Shown here piece after piece: positions 1 through 10,400 of a DNA stretch of 64,000 nucleotides; the stretch's first letter is position 1; every line of letters starts with the position of its first letter. The notes beneath the pieces are model-generated. The model ran no database searches. It worked only from the letters and a program-made list of their open reading frames with translations, and was not told the DNA's origin. The DNA lies in contig CM055756.1 in NCBI GenBank assembly GCA_029465975.1, forward strand, positions 13,104,946-13,168,945, written 5' to 3'. Source of the DNA: Dallia pectoralis (lineage: Eukaryota > Chordata > Actinopteri > Esociformes > Umbridae). The translations under genes were made by a program, and so were the position numbers.

Positions 1-876
1 GTGACACTAGGGTATACATGAGGTGACACTAGGGTATACATGAGGTGACACTAGGATACACATGAGGTGACACTAGGATACACATGAGGTGACACTAGGA
101 TACACATGAGGTGACACTAGGGTACACATGAGGTGACACTAGGGTACACATGAGGTGACACTAGGGTATACATGAGGTGACACTAGGGTATACATGAGGT
201 GACACTAGGGTACACATGAGGTGACACTAGGGTATACATGAGGTGACACTAGGGTACACATGAGGTGACACTAGGGTACACATGAGGTGACACTAGGGTA
301 CACATGAGGTGACACTAGGGTACACATGAGGTGACACTAGGGTACACATGAGGTGACACTAGGGTACACATGAGGTGACACTAGGGTATACATGAGGTGA
401 CACTAGGGTACACATGAGGTGACACTGAGGTGAGGGTATACATGAGGTGACACTAGGGTACACATGAGGTGACACTAGGGTACACATGAGGTGACACTAG
501 GGTATACATGAGGTGACACTAGGGTATACATGAGGTGACACTAGGGTATACATGAGGTGACACTAGGGTATACATGAGGTGACACTAGGGTACACATGAG
601 GTGACACTAGGGTACACATGAGGTGACACTAGGGTATACATGAGGTGACACTAGGGTATACATGAGGTGACACTAGGGTACACATGAGGTGACACTAGGG
701 TACACATGAGGTGACACTAGGGTACACATGAGGTGACACTAGGGTACACATGAGGTGACACTAGGGTACACATGAGGTGACACTAGGGTACACATGAGGT
801 GACACTAGGGTACACATGAGGTGACACTAGGGTACACATGAGGTGACACCAGGGTACACATGAGGTGACACTAGGG
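1..876. repeat. 22-bp minisatellite, about 40 copies
   Basis: The unit is gtgacactagggtacacatgag, shown here in parts as GTGACACTAGGG followed by TACACATGAG. Copies differ mainly at a TATACA/TACACA site, and one copy near 425-435 is disrupted. The array runs off the left edge of the window, so its true length is unknown. It lies beyond parp9 coding exon 3 on the minus strand and is therefore probably inside the next parp9 intron. Confidence 0.95.
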
Positions 877-1065
877 CAACATAAACAAACATATTCTAGG
901 AGCAATTACTTGTTTTTGTTTACATGTGTTATTAGTGTTTTGGTTATTGCAAACAAACCCCTGTCATTTGTCGTATTAGTTCTGTATTTATTCATGGGTA
1001 TTGTGTAACTCAGTTGGTGGAGCTCCCACCAGGGGCGTTTAAGGTAATGTTTAGCGTATACATAC

Positions 1066-1284
1066 TTTATATGTCTCAGAGTCCGCTGGATATATAATAT
1101 AATTGATATCCATTTTTGTTTCTTTGTTGTGGTGGGCAAATTTTACAGCTGCGTCCACCATGATCTGGGCAACCTCTTGCTTGTTGAATCCCAGGGCACC
1201 GGTTCCAATGGCTGGAAAGGAGATTGATGACAGACCCCGAGATTGTGACTTGATGAGACACTTCTCGACAAGTGTAGCAAGAAC
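1066..1284 (-). CDS. parp9: parp9 coding exon 3: second half of macro domain 2
   Basis: The exon is 219 nt (73 codons), with acceptor gtaaacag|gtt and donor aca tat aaa|gtatgt. It encodes SISFPAIGTGALGFNKQEVA and ends in IIYPADSETYK, which aligns with the human PARP9 segment ending VIFPTDLEIYK. It is the last parp9 exon visible; later exons must lie left of the window. Confidence 0.88.
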
Positions 1285-4200
1285 CTGTTTACAGAGGAAA
1301 ACAGAAATGTTACAAATTCTGTTGGTTCTGCTAAGGGGACAGGACAACTGGGACAATAGATGGGGCCATGTTCTGTCATATCTTGGTTGAGAACCTCCTT
1401 CCCTCAGTCAGGGCATAAAAATGGGTTGTGGATGGGTATTCCAGCATGACAATCACTCAAAACACACGGCCAATGCAACAAACAAAATCCCTCCTGAGAT
1501 GTGTGCAAACCTGGTGGCCAACTACAAGAAACGTCTGACCTCTGTGATTGCCAACAAGGGTTTTGCCACTGAGTACTAAGTTATGTTTTGCAATGTGATC
1601 AAATACTTATTTCACTAATTAAAGTAATATGGAAATCAATTGAATTGTTTAACATGCTTTATTCTGAATGTTTGTTGTTGTTATTCTGTCCCTCTCTGTG
1701 GAAACAAATAATATATCCAGTCACTGTAAATATAAACAAAACAAGCAGTGAAAAAGGTCTTCGCTGTTAATCCTAAAGTAAAGTGGACAAAACTTGGAAA
1801 CGTTCAATGTGACCAGGCTTTACGGGCAGACCGAAATAGAGCTATTTAGAAACAAACACCAGAGGTGAGTTGGGGATAGTCATAAAGATTGTCATTCAGA
1901 ATAATACCTCATCCCCATGTTATGTATGGTGGTGAAGCATTCACGATATGGGTCTGGTTTTATTCCAAAGAGCTTAGAAAACTGGTTATCATGGACTCCC
2001 TAAATTCCCTGCAGATATTAAATCAAAACCTGACTCAGCCAGGAAGCTTAAACATGACTATCGTTGGATCTTCGAACAATAACGTTAAGCCCAACTCAAA
2101 TTTAACACAAAAGTGATTCCATGCCACAGAGAATCAGGCTTTTGCCATGGCAATACCAAACCCTTGATCAATACCAAACCCTTGATCAATACCAAACCCT
2201 TGATCAATACCAAACCCTTGATCAAACCCCCAAAGAAAATCTGGACCATCTTTTATTTGGTTGGGCTGGTAAAAAATAAGTATCGAATTTTAATGATAAT
2301 GTCAATGTTTTCACACAGGCAGTTCTCCGTTGCTATATTCTAGCAATGCATGGTCTCTCATGTCTCATCTCATGTTCGCCTTGTTAAATCTCCAAAGAGC
2401 ATCTCTGAAGGTCATCTCAACTCTAACGAGACATTGCACATTTGCACAAATGCATAATCATATTATAATTAAACACTGCAGATTCTAGATACAAATGGTC
2501 TCTCTTGCTCATATTGGTCATATTGTTAGTATTTGTCCTTCAGTGTGTGAATTAAGTGTCACAGAAATGGGTCAAAACATACTTCCTTGTTCGTGAAAAA
2601 GGTCTTGATGAATGAAACACTTTCAGATTGTCTTAGGGGTTAGGGTCAACCCTAACCTAGGACAATGGTGGTAAAGTTGAGAAATAAACTGGTCCTTCCC
2701 AGTTCATTTAGCAGAAGTAGGCTAGACACTGCTGTCATTTAGCTCTGATGTTTTTTGGCGTAGTTTTAAACCTTTGTAAGCTTAGGTAAATTAAAGAGGA
2801 GATTCTGGGGTACAACTAGGTTACTTGTAACAAAGCCGAACACGTCAATATAAGACACACGACAATAGCCATCTACAATCTAGCCCCTTTTTTACAGTGC
2901 TTTAAATCAATCAAATAATGTGTTGATGTGCATAACAATAAAACATTGAGTTAATGCATAAATAACTAATTCCTTATCACAATCTGTCAGGCGATAATTT
3001 AAATTGATGCAGACACTTCTATTGCAGTAATGTGTTGAACGCAATTATATACGTATATGTATTAGCAAACAATAAATCAATCAAATATATATTTTTAAAG
3101 CCCTGTTGACAACAAAGCTGTCACAAAATGCTTTTATAAACATCCAGCCTAAAACCCGACAAAAATTCTAAAGAAGATGCTACTGTAAACATTTTAAACA
3201 TGTAACAGAGTTCTGACAATACATTAGCCTTACGTACAGACAGTTGTGTTTGGCCACCATGACCTGCCAGAACAGCTTCAATGCACATTGGTATAGATTC
3301 TCTGAGTCTCTGAAACTGTACTGGAGGGATTGGAACAACAACCTTATGTCCTGTGGATTTGGATATTAATGAATCAGACCTAATGTCCTGTGGATAATAA
3401 TGAATCAGACCTAATGACCTGTGGATATTAATGACTCAGACTTTATTTCCTATTGATATTAATGAATCAGACCTAATGTCCTGTGAATATTAATGACCCA
3501 GACCTAATGTCAAATGTCAAGTTCACCCGGGTCTGCTAATATGAGCTCATATGAGCAGCAATAAACAAGTTGACCCGGGTCTGCTAATATGAGCTCATAT
3601 GAGCAGCAATAAACAAGTTGACCCGGGTCTGCTAATATGAGCTCATATGTGCAGTAATAAACAAGTTGACCCGGGTCTGCTAATATGAGCTCATATGAGC
3701 AGCAATAAACAAGTTGACCTGGGTCTGCTAATATGAGCTCATATGTGCAGTAATAAACAAGTTGACCTGGGTCTGCTAATATGAGCTCATATGTGCAGTA
3801 ATAAACAAGTTGACCCGGGTCTGCTAATATGAGCTCATATGTGCAGTAATAAACAAGTTGACCTGGGTCTGCTAATATGAGCTCATATGTGCAGTAATAA
3901 ACAAGTTGACCTGGGTCTGCTAATATGAGCTCATATGTGCAGTAATAAACAAGTTGACCTGGGTCTGCTAATATGAGCTCATATGTGCAGTAATAAACAA
4001 GTTGACCTGGGTCTGCTAATATGAGCTCATATGTGCAGTAATAAACAAGTTGACCTGGGTCTGCTAATATGAGCTCATATGTGCAGTAATAAACAAGTTG
4101 ACCTGGGTCTGCTAATATGAGCTCATATGTGCAGTAATAAACAAGTTGACCTGGGTCTGCTAATATGAGCTCATATGTGCAGTAATAAACAAGTTGACCT

Positions 4201-5538
4201 GGTGTAATCTTGTTTAAAAGAAATCTAAGAAACACAATTTCTTGTCATACGATTGTACTTTTTTTCTTACCTTCTCAGATCTTTGCTCATTTCTGTGTGG
4301 ACATATTGTGTGGTACACATACTTGCATAACAAATTGTGTCCAGGGGTTTCAATAACATCTCCATAGCGGGTTTGGTAATGAGTTTTCTGGATGTCCTTC
4401 TGGATGCCGAATCCAGCATTATTTAGAATGGCTTTGGATATTTCCCCAACCGACAAATCCAGTTCATTAGAAATTGTGTTCACAATAATGCATGTCTGCG
4501 AATAAAAAACAGTTAATCACAGAATATACATTTAAAATGCTAAATCAAAATATTTATAAATGTACTTTACGTACTACTTTATATTATATTATTTCACCTG
4601 CTGTGTCTCAATGTATCCTTTTTTGACATTCAGACAGACATTGTTGATTTTAAAAGAAGTTGGATTGGAGTGTGCTTCATGTCTCACAGCATCACTGTAT
4701 GAAGTCTTTAGGGGCTGAGTTGTCTGTATTTGACTGAGTGAGGTTGACTGCCCATGAGTCACCAGTGGTAGCAGATCTGAAGGTCCCAGTATGTTACTGC
4801 ATGCTCTTTCCATCTCCCTGACCGATGGCTCATCATGATTGACCAGACGAACCTCAAATGGATTTCCATAGTAGATGGCTTGGTAGTCATTCAAGGTTTG
4901 AACAATGATGTCAGCACAGATTGCTAAGGGGAAGTTAAACAGGCCAGAACTTATGGCTGGAATTGCAACAGACCTCAGCTTCTGGTCCTTTACCACCTTT
5001 AAAATACTTAAAATGGTAGTTTGCAGTTTTGGTATGGCCATTCTAACATCATTGTCAGTTGGTTTGGAAGCCAGGCGTGGGCCCACAGCGTGAATGAGCT
5101 TCTTGCATGAAAGATTTCCAGGATTGGCAATAATGGCTTCTCCTGTTGCCAACTTCCCTTTGGTCTTTATGTAGTCATTACTCTCTTGCTGGATAACTGG
5201 GCCACCAGCATTGCTAAGCGCTTGTGCTAGACCTCCATAATGCTTCAGATCTATATTGGCAGCATTGACCACTGCCTCTACATTATGACTGGTAAGGTCG
5301 TCCTTCCACACAGACACCCTGATGCCACTGGGCAGTTGTGTAGAAAACATTTTGTCAGGAAGTGGCTTCTTGTAATGTGCTGTACCTGCATCTTCCACAC
5401 CATAGAGAACAGCTTTGCATCCAAACTTGCTTTGCAGAGCGTAAGTCAGAGCTGGTCCACATTGCTTAAGGATGCTTGCCATCTCCCGATCCAGAGGAAT
5501 TGACTTTGCCATGGCAGTACAGCGAATCCAATAATGAT
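1066..5538 (-). CDS. parp9: parp9-like ADP-ribosyltransferase, 5' part (two macro domains); 3' part outside window
   Basis: This is the minus-strand gene, with three coding exons at 5512-4598, 4495-4271 and 1284-1066. All are phase 0 with GT-AG borders and give 453 residues. The start ATG at 5512 opens MAKSIPLDREMASILK. An acceptor with a pyrimidine tract sits just upstream, with exon start 5538. Residues about 60-245 form macro domain 1 (SVWKDDLTSHNVEAVVNAAN, then AIPAISSG). Exons 2 and 3 form macro domain 2 (SISFPAIGTGALGF). The SVWKDDLT signature and two-macro layout match PARP9/BAL1. That family binds ADP-ribose through its macro domains, partners the DTX3L ubiquitin ligase, and acts in interferon signalling and DNA-damage response. 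The C-terminal PARP-like domain is not in the window. The human protein has about 100 more residues before macro1, so an extra upstream coding exon cannot be fully excluded. Confidence 0.88.
1391..1740 (+). mobile_element. Tc1-like transposon 3' end, internally deleted
   Basis: Positions 1398-1462 and 1488-1581 match two separate parts of a fish Tc1-like transposase gene. The first is a WVFQHDN-type block; the second is the C-terminus reading ANLVANYKKRLTSVIANKGF with a stop near 1577. The part in between is missing, so this is a non-functional deletion derivative. The following AT-rich tail (CAAATACTTATTTCAC) resembles the 3' non-coding end of the same family. It sits in the parp9 intron between coding exons 2 and 3. 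Confidence 0.75.
1785..2250 (+). mobile_element. second, distinct Tc1-like transposase relic
   Basis: Degenerate coding sequence reads YGGEAFTIW and then IMDSLNSLQILNQNLT, which recalls the catalytic-domain region of another fish Tc1 family. Frame breaks are present and the conserved DNDPKH block is lost. It directly follows the 1391-1740 element, so two Tc1 families abut here. The relic's tail carries a small 18-bp tandem repeat. Confidence 0.6.
2152..2226. repeat. 18-bp tandem repeat, 4 copies
   Basis: The unit is ACCAAACCCTTGATCAAT. It is embedded in the tail of the Tc1-like relic and probably arose from it. Confidence 0.85.
3083..3165. repeat. interspersed repeat fragment (salmonid/pike-like family)
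   Basis: The segment around AAGCTGTCACAAAATGC and ATCCAGCCTAAAACCC has close relatives in this window at 36180-36260 and 51605-51690. It resembles a common interspersed repeat of salmoniform and esociform genomes. The family assignment is from memory only. Confidence 0.45.
3345..3508. repeat. about 31-bp tandem repeat, 4-5 copies
   Basis: Degenerate units contain CCTAATGTCCTGTGGATATT followed by AATGAATCAGA. The array lies immediately left of the 48-bp minisatellite in the same parp9 intron. Confidence 0.8.
3516..4203. repeat. 48-bp minisatellite, about 14 copies, in parp9 intron
   Basis: The unit contains GACCTGGGTCTGCTAATATG, then AGCTCATATGTGCAGTAATA and AACAAGTT. Because 48 is a multiple of three and one frame lacks stops, the minus strand holds a long open frame (4235-3510) of 16-residue repeats (PGQLVYYCTYELILAD). 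The frame from parp9 coding exon 2 meets a stop before reaching the array, so it is not a simple readthrough extension. Intronic position and perfect periodicity argue against a real protein. Confidence 0.95.
4271..4495 (-). CDS. parp9: parp9 coding exon 2: first half of macro domain 2
   Basis: The exon is 225 nt (75 codons). Its acceptor is ttattcgcag|aca and its donor gag aag|gtaaga. It encodes IIVNTISNELDLSVGEISKA and then GHNLLCKYVYHTICPH, matching the degenerate second macrodomain of PARP9. The usual VVNAAN loop is replaced by IVNTIS, and the GG of the canonical loop is absent, as is usual in macro2 of this family. Confidence 0.88.
4598..5512 (-). CDS. parp9: parp9 coding exon 1: N-terminus and macro domain 1
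   Basis: The exon is 915 nt (305 codons) with a donor cag|gtgaaat at 4597-4596. It encodes a short N-terminal segment ending in LQSKFGC, a feature shared with human PARP9. A complete macro domain follows: VVNAANIDLKHYGGLAQAL is the nucleotide-binding loop, HAVGPR and AIPAISSGLFNFP are the second and third conserved blocks. The last 60 residues are a polar linker to macro domain 2. Confidence 0.9.
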
Positions 5539-6921
5539 CTAAGGAAGCATAGAAAGATTGTGCGTAGGATAATGTTTAATGATTACATTAAAGAATAAAC
5601 AATATAGATTAAATAAGCTTCTGATCAACAAAAAAGTGTTTCATACTATAGGTGTCAGTTGTTGTGGGTCATTTGTAACCACTTCAATCAATAATTGTAT
5701 GTATATGCCTACTCCCATGAAGCTAAGAGCAAAGCACTTGCAACAATTCTATACTGGCTAGTACAAAATATTTGATTCATCTTTATTTTATTTTCATGGA
5801 CAGTACAAGTCCATCCAATCAGAAGTGCAAAATAGCAGTAGAAAAAGATATGGAGTACAGTGTGAGGATGTGCAATTGACATGAATAAGTAAATGTGCAG
5901 GTATTCAATTCAACAATATAGCAAATTGCAAATGTGCAGAGGTCAACACCAGCAGAGAACATCTGAGCAAGTAGTAAACAGTAAGCATTGTGCACAAGAC
6001 AAATATAATAAATATGCTAGCAGTGTGCAGGGCAAGCTTACTGAAGTATGTAGCAAGGCCCTCATACTGAAAGTCACTATATGATCAAGTCTCTCACTAT
6101 ATGATCAAATCTCTCAGGATATTATTTTGAATCACTTAAATGTAACAATAGATCCAAAAAGTACTAGTGTGCACTAGTGTGTAGGATGTGTACTAGTGTG
6201 TAGGGTCTGCACTAGTGTGTAGGGTGTGAACTTGTGTGTAAAAGACACAGATCAGCCATAACATTATGACCACTGACAGGTAAATAACACTGATAATCTA
6301 TATACATTTTTATCCATTATTACATTTGCATTAACATTTGAATTATGTCCACCAACACATGTGTCTTTATTTGAAAATGTACATTTGGCATTGCATTTAA
6401 TTTTCACATTGTCCACTAAAAAGCAGGGCATTTTTGACATGTTTTATTATACTTGTGATTGCATTTTAATTTAGTCCACTATGCTTTCATAGCAATCAGA
6501 TCCGGCTTCGGGGAGCCGTAAAACGATGTTGCCAGATTCAATTGAATTTAGGGGTTAATTCAGGCAAGTATACCGGACAGTCCGCGGACTGGCGTTTGAA
6601 AAACGCTGCCATACTGTTCATAACCTTGTACCCTAAACCTAACCCAACCCTTTAAGCCTTTTAACTTAACCCAATCCCCCAGGTTTACCGCTAACTCACA
6701 TAAATAATTACCAATTTCACCAGTGATTTTATCACAACTGTTGTGATGTGGGTCAAATAAAGACACGTCGGTAAACGGAAGACGAACCGAGACAAAGCGA
6801 ACATTTCAAAACACAAACCAATTACTTTCGAAAGTACAAATGTTCACAATAGCTTCATGTTAAAACTGCTACTTTTGCAGTAATCGAAGAAACCAGAAGA
6901 TATATACAGAATATATCTTAC
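5539..6921 (-). other. parp9 intron 1, no gene seen
   Basis: This is the interval between the putative non-coding exon and the first coding exon of parp9. It is AT-rich. A short degenerate ACTAGTGTGTAGG repeat lies at 6155-6240, and a fragment resembling a Tc1-type transposon end (CATAACATTATGACCACTG) lies near 6258-6276. No convincing reading frame is present. Confidence 0.5.
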
Positions 6922-6990
6922 CTTAATAATAAGTATCCAAATGATTCCTGACGACAAACTGAAACTTAACGAACTGAAACACGCCTCTTT
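6922..6990 (-). other. parp9: putative non-coding first exon of parp9
   Basis: On the minus strand a near-perfect donor, aag|gtaagatat, occurs with its GT at 6921-6920. The matching acceptor is at 5540-5539, 26 nt upstream of the parp9 ATG. No ATG-led reading frame is needed in between, so this is probably a 5' UTR exon. The upstream end (about 6990) is a guess because the transcription start cannot be seen. Confidence 0.5.
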
Positions 6991-7277
6991 AAGCTCATAA
7001 CTTACAGGCCAACGACATTAGTTGAAAGTGTAATCTATTCATGCTTTTATTATCTGTGTATCAAATGAATTATTTAATTTATTATTGTAGAAAAAATGTA
7101 GATAATACTATTCGAATATATTTGCGATACAATTTGAAGTATTTTAACTTAACGCACAATTGTATCCGCGGAATAGAAAGTGAAACTAAACAGATCCAAC
7201 ACGGTATCACAGGTTTCATGTACCACACCTTGTTCCGTTTCTACATTTAGGGTTGTCAGTTAAGGCTTTAGAAAGCA
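6923..7277. promoter_or_regulatory. putative bidirectional promoter of parp9 and parp14
   Basis: The putative parp9 first exon (minus) and the parp14 ATG (plus, 7278) are separated by only about 0.3 kb. The interval contains an ISRE and several GAAAC half-sites (for example around 6961-6980). Shared divergent promoters are known for human PARP9-DTX3L; here the partner is parp14. Start sites are inferred, not seen. Confidence 0.6.
7176..7187 (+). promoter_or_regulatory. ISRE (interferon-stimulated response element)
   Basis: The sequence GAAAGTGAAACT is a perfect match to the ISRE core GAAANNGAAACT bound by ISGF3/IRF factors. It is 90 bp upstream of the parp14 ATG, in the region shared with parp9. 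Both families are interferon-stimulated genes in vertebrates. Confidence 0.75.
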
Positions 7278-7452
7278 ATGGCAGCCGCGTACGCATTTAT
7301 TTTGCTCGTTGAGTTGAACGGGAATCTCAAAATTCCAAAGCTGAAAAACAAATTGGTAAAATATTTCCAAAGTAAAAAGTCTAACGGTGGTGATTGTCTA
7401 GTGAAATATGAAGATGGAGATGAAGCAGAAGTGCGTTTTAAAAGCGAGGAGG
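7278..7452 (+). CDS. parp14: parp14 exon 1: start of RRM-like domain 1
   Basis: The exon encodes FILLVELNGNLKIPKLKNKL followed by a YFQSKKSNGGDC block. That block is shared by the N-termini of PARP14 and DTX3L. Continuity with later PARP14 exons decides for PARP14. The donor is gag g|gtaagt and the exon ends in phase 1. Confidence 0.9.
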
Positions 7453-10400
7453 GTAAGTTAGTATCACCGGTGTTTAATGATATCTAAATGGTTTTACATT
7501 TAATGACAGCGTGACAAATGCCCTACAATTATGGCTTATTGGTATTGAGCATGAGTTATGATCTCTGAATCTTATTTTTCCTGTCCTTTTCCAGTCAGAA
7601 AGAGAGTTTTTGAGAAACAAGATCACGAGATCCAGTTGGATCTAGGACTGCTAAAACTGAAAACTAGACTGCCACCAGACGAGGTCCCAAAGACTTTACG
7701 GGTCAGTAGTTTATTATGGTAACCGTTCATATTATGGTGAAGAATTATATTCCTTCTTCTTTGCTTGTAAATCTCCACGCTGCGAAAGTTTTATAAAACA
7801 TTCTTTCATGTTTAGGAAACCCAGTCTCCTGTCAATTTAGGCAAGTCATGTAAGTACAACACATTTTATTTCGATACTGATGTTCTTATACATTAATGTA
7901 AGACTTTTTAAAGTCATGCTGTCATGCTATGTTGTATCATAAGACCCCTAACTAAAAGCACATTTTGAGAGGATGGAATATTATGTTCTGAATCTTTGTT
8001 GTTCTAAATGGTGTAATTTGTTTTTATTGTATTGAGACTAACATTTCAATATTTGAATATTATAAAAAGTTAAAGGTAGAGAACATTAAACATAACAAAC
8101 CTCTGGTTATCTGAATTTGTACAAAATTGCACAATGAACTATCACTGTGGTGTAGAGAAAGGGAGACCAGCTACTGTCACAGTGGTGTAGAGAAAGGGAG
8201 ACCAACTACTGTCACTGTGGTGTAGAGAAAGGGAGACCAGCTACTGTCACTGTGGTGTAGAGAAAGGGAGACCAGCTACTGTCACTGTGGTGTAGAGAAA
8301 GGGAGACCAGCTACTGTCACTGTGGTGTAAAGAAAGGGAGACAAGCTACTGTCACTGTTGTTTAGAGAAAGTTGAGACCAGCTACTGTCACAGTAGTGTA
8401 GAGAAAGGGAGACCAACTACTGTCACTGTGGTGTAGAGAAAGGGAGACCAGCTACTGTCACTGTGGTGTAGAGAAAGGGAGACCAGCTACTGTCACTGTG
8501 GTGTTGAGAAAGGGAGACCAGCTACTGTCACTGTGGTGTAGAGAAAGGGAGACCAGCTACTGTCACTGTGGTGTAGAGAAAGGGAGACCAGCTACTGTCA
8601 CTGTGGTGTAGAGAAAGGGAGACCAGCTACTGTCACTGTGGTGTAGAGAAAGGGAGACCAGCTACTGTCACTGTGGTGTAGAGAAAGGGAGACCAGCTAC
8701 TGTCACTGTGGTGTAGAGAAAGGGAGATTGTGTAGGATGTTAATTGTAAGAATGGCGTTGTGAATTCTTCATATTATTAATGACAGGAAATATTTAGATT
8801 TGTTTTACACAATGATCTGCAGTTTCACACAGTATCACATGTTTCATCAATCTGCCGATGTTGTCGCCATTTCTCATTTCACCCGTCGTTTAGTCTGGAT
8901 TATTCGGACCCAGGTGTGTCATGTTGAGTTATTATTATTATTAGGACCAGGTGTGTGTCATGTTGAGTCATTATTATTAGGACCAGGTGTGTCATGTTTA
9001 GTCTGGATTATTAGGACCAGGTGTGTCATGTTTAGTCTGGATTATTAGGACCAGGTGTGTCATGTTTAGTCTGGATTATTAGGACCAGGTGTGTCATGTT
9101 TAGTCTGGATTATTAGGACCAGGTGTGTCATGTTTAGTCTGGATTATTAGGACCAGGTGTGTCATGTTTAGTCTGGATTATTAGGACCAGGTGTGTCATG
9201 TTTAGTCTGGATTATTAGGACCAGGTGTGTCATGTTTAGTCTGGATTATTAGGACCAGGTGTGTCATGTTTAGTCTGGATTATTAGGACCAGGTGTGTCA
9301 TGTTTAGTCTGGATTATTAGGACCAGGTGTGTCATGTTTAGTCTGGATTATTCGGACCCAGGTGTGTCATGTTGAGTCTGGATTATTAGGACCAGGTGTG
9401 TCATGTTTAGTCATTATTATTATTAGGACCAGGTGTGTCATGTTTAGTCATTATTATTATTAAGACCAGGTGTGTCATGTTTAGTCTGGATTTTTAGGAC
9501 CAGGTGTGTCATGTTGAGTCTGGATTATTAGGACCAGGTGTGTCATGTTGAGTCTGGATTATTAGGACCAGGTGTGTGTCATGTTGAGTCATTATTATTA
9601 GGACCAGGTGTGTCATGTTTAGTCATTATTATTATTAGGACCAGGTGTGTGTCATGTTGAGTCTGGATTATTAGGACCAGGTGTGTGTCATGTTGAGTCT
9701 GGATTATTAGGACCAGGTGTGTGTCATGTTGAGTCTGGATTATTAGGACCAGGTGTGTGTCATGTTGAGTCTGGATTATTAGGACCAGGTGTGTGTCATG
9801 TTGAGTCTGGATTATTAGGACCAGGTGTGTGTCATGTTTAGTCTGGATTATTAGGACCAGGTGTGTCATGTTGAGTCATTATTATTATTAGGACCAGGTG
9901 TGTGTCATGTTGAGTCATTATTATTAGGACCAGGTGTGTGTCATGTTGAGTCATTATTATTAGGACCAGGTGTGTCATGTTGAGTCATTATTATTAGGAC
10001 CAGGTGTGTGTCATGTTGAGTCATTATTATTAGGACCAGGTGTGTGTCATGTTGAGTCATTATTATTAGGATCATGTGTGTGTCATGTTGAGTCATTATT
10101 ATTAGTAGGACCAGGTGTGTGTCATGTTGAGTCATTATTATTAGGACCAGGTGTGTCATGTTTAGTCATTATTATTATTAGGACCAGGTGTGTGTCATGT
10201 TGAGTCTGGATTATTAGGACCAGGTGTGTGTCATGTTGAGTCTGGATTATTAGGACCAGGTGTGTTTCATGTTTAGTCTGGATTATTAGGACCAGGTGTG
10301 TCATGTTGAGTCATTATTATTATTAGGACCAGGTGTGTGTCATGTTGAGTCATTATTATTAGGACCAGGTGTGTGTCATGTTGAGTCATTATTATTAGGA

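Noticed and set aside
7278..7701. First plus-strand exons as dtx3l
   Set aside because: The N-terminal block is shared by DTX3L and PARP14, but all exon phases join it to RRM, macro, WWE and PARP exons. No RING or Deltex C-terminal domain is present.
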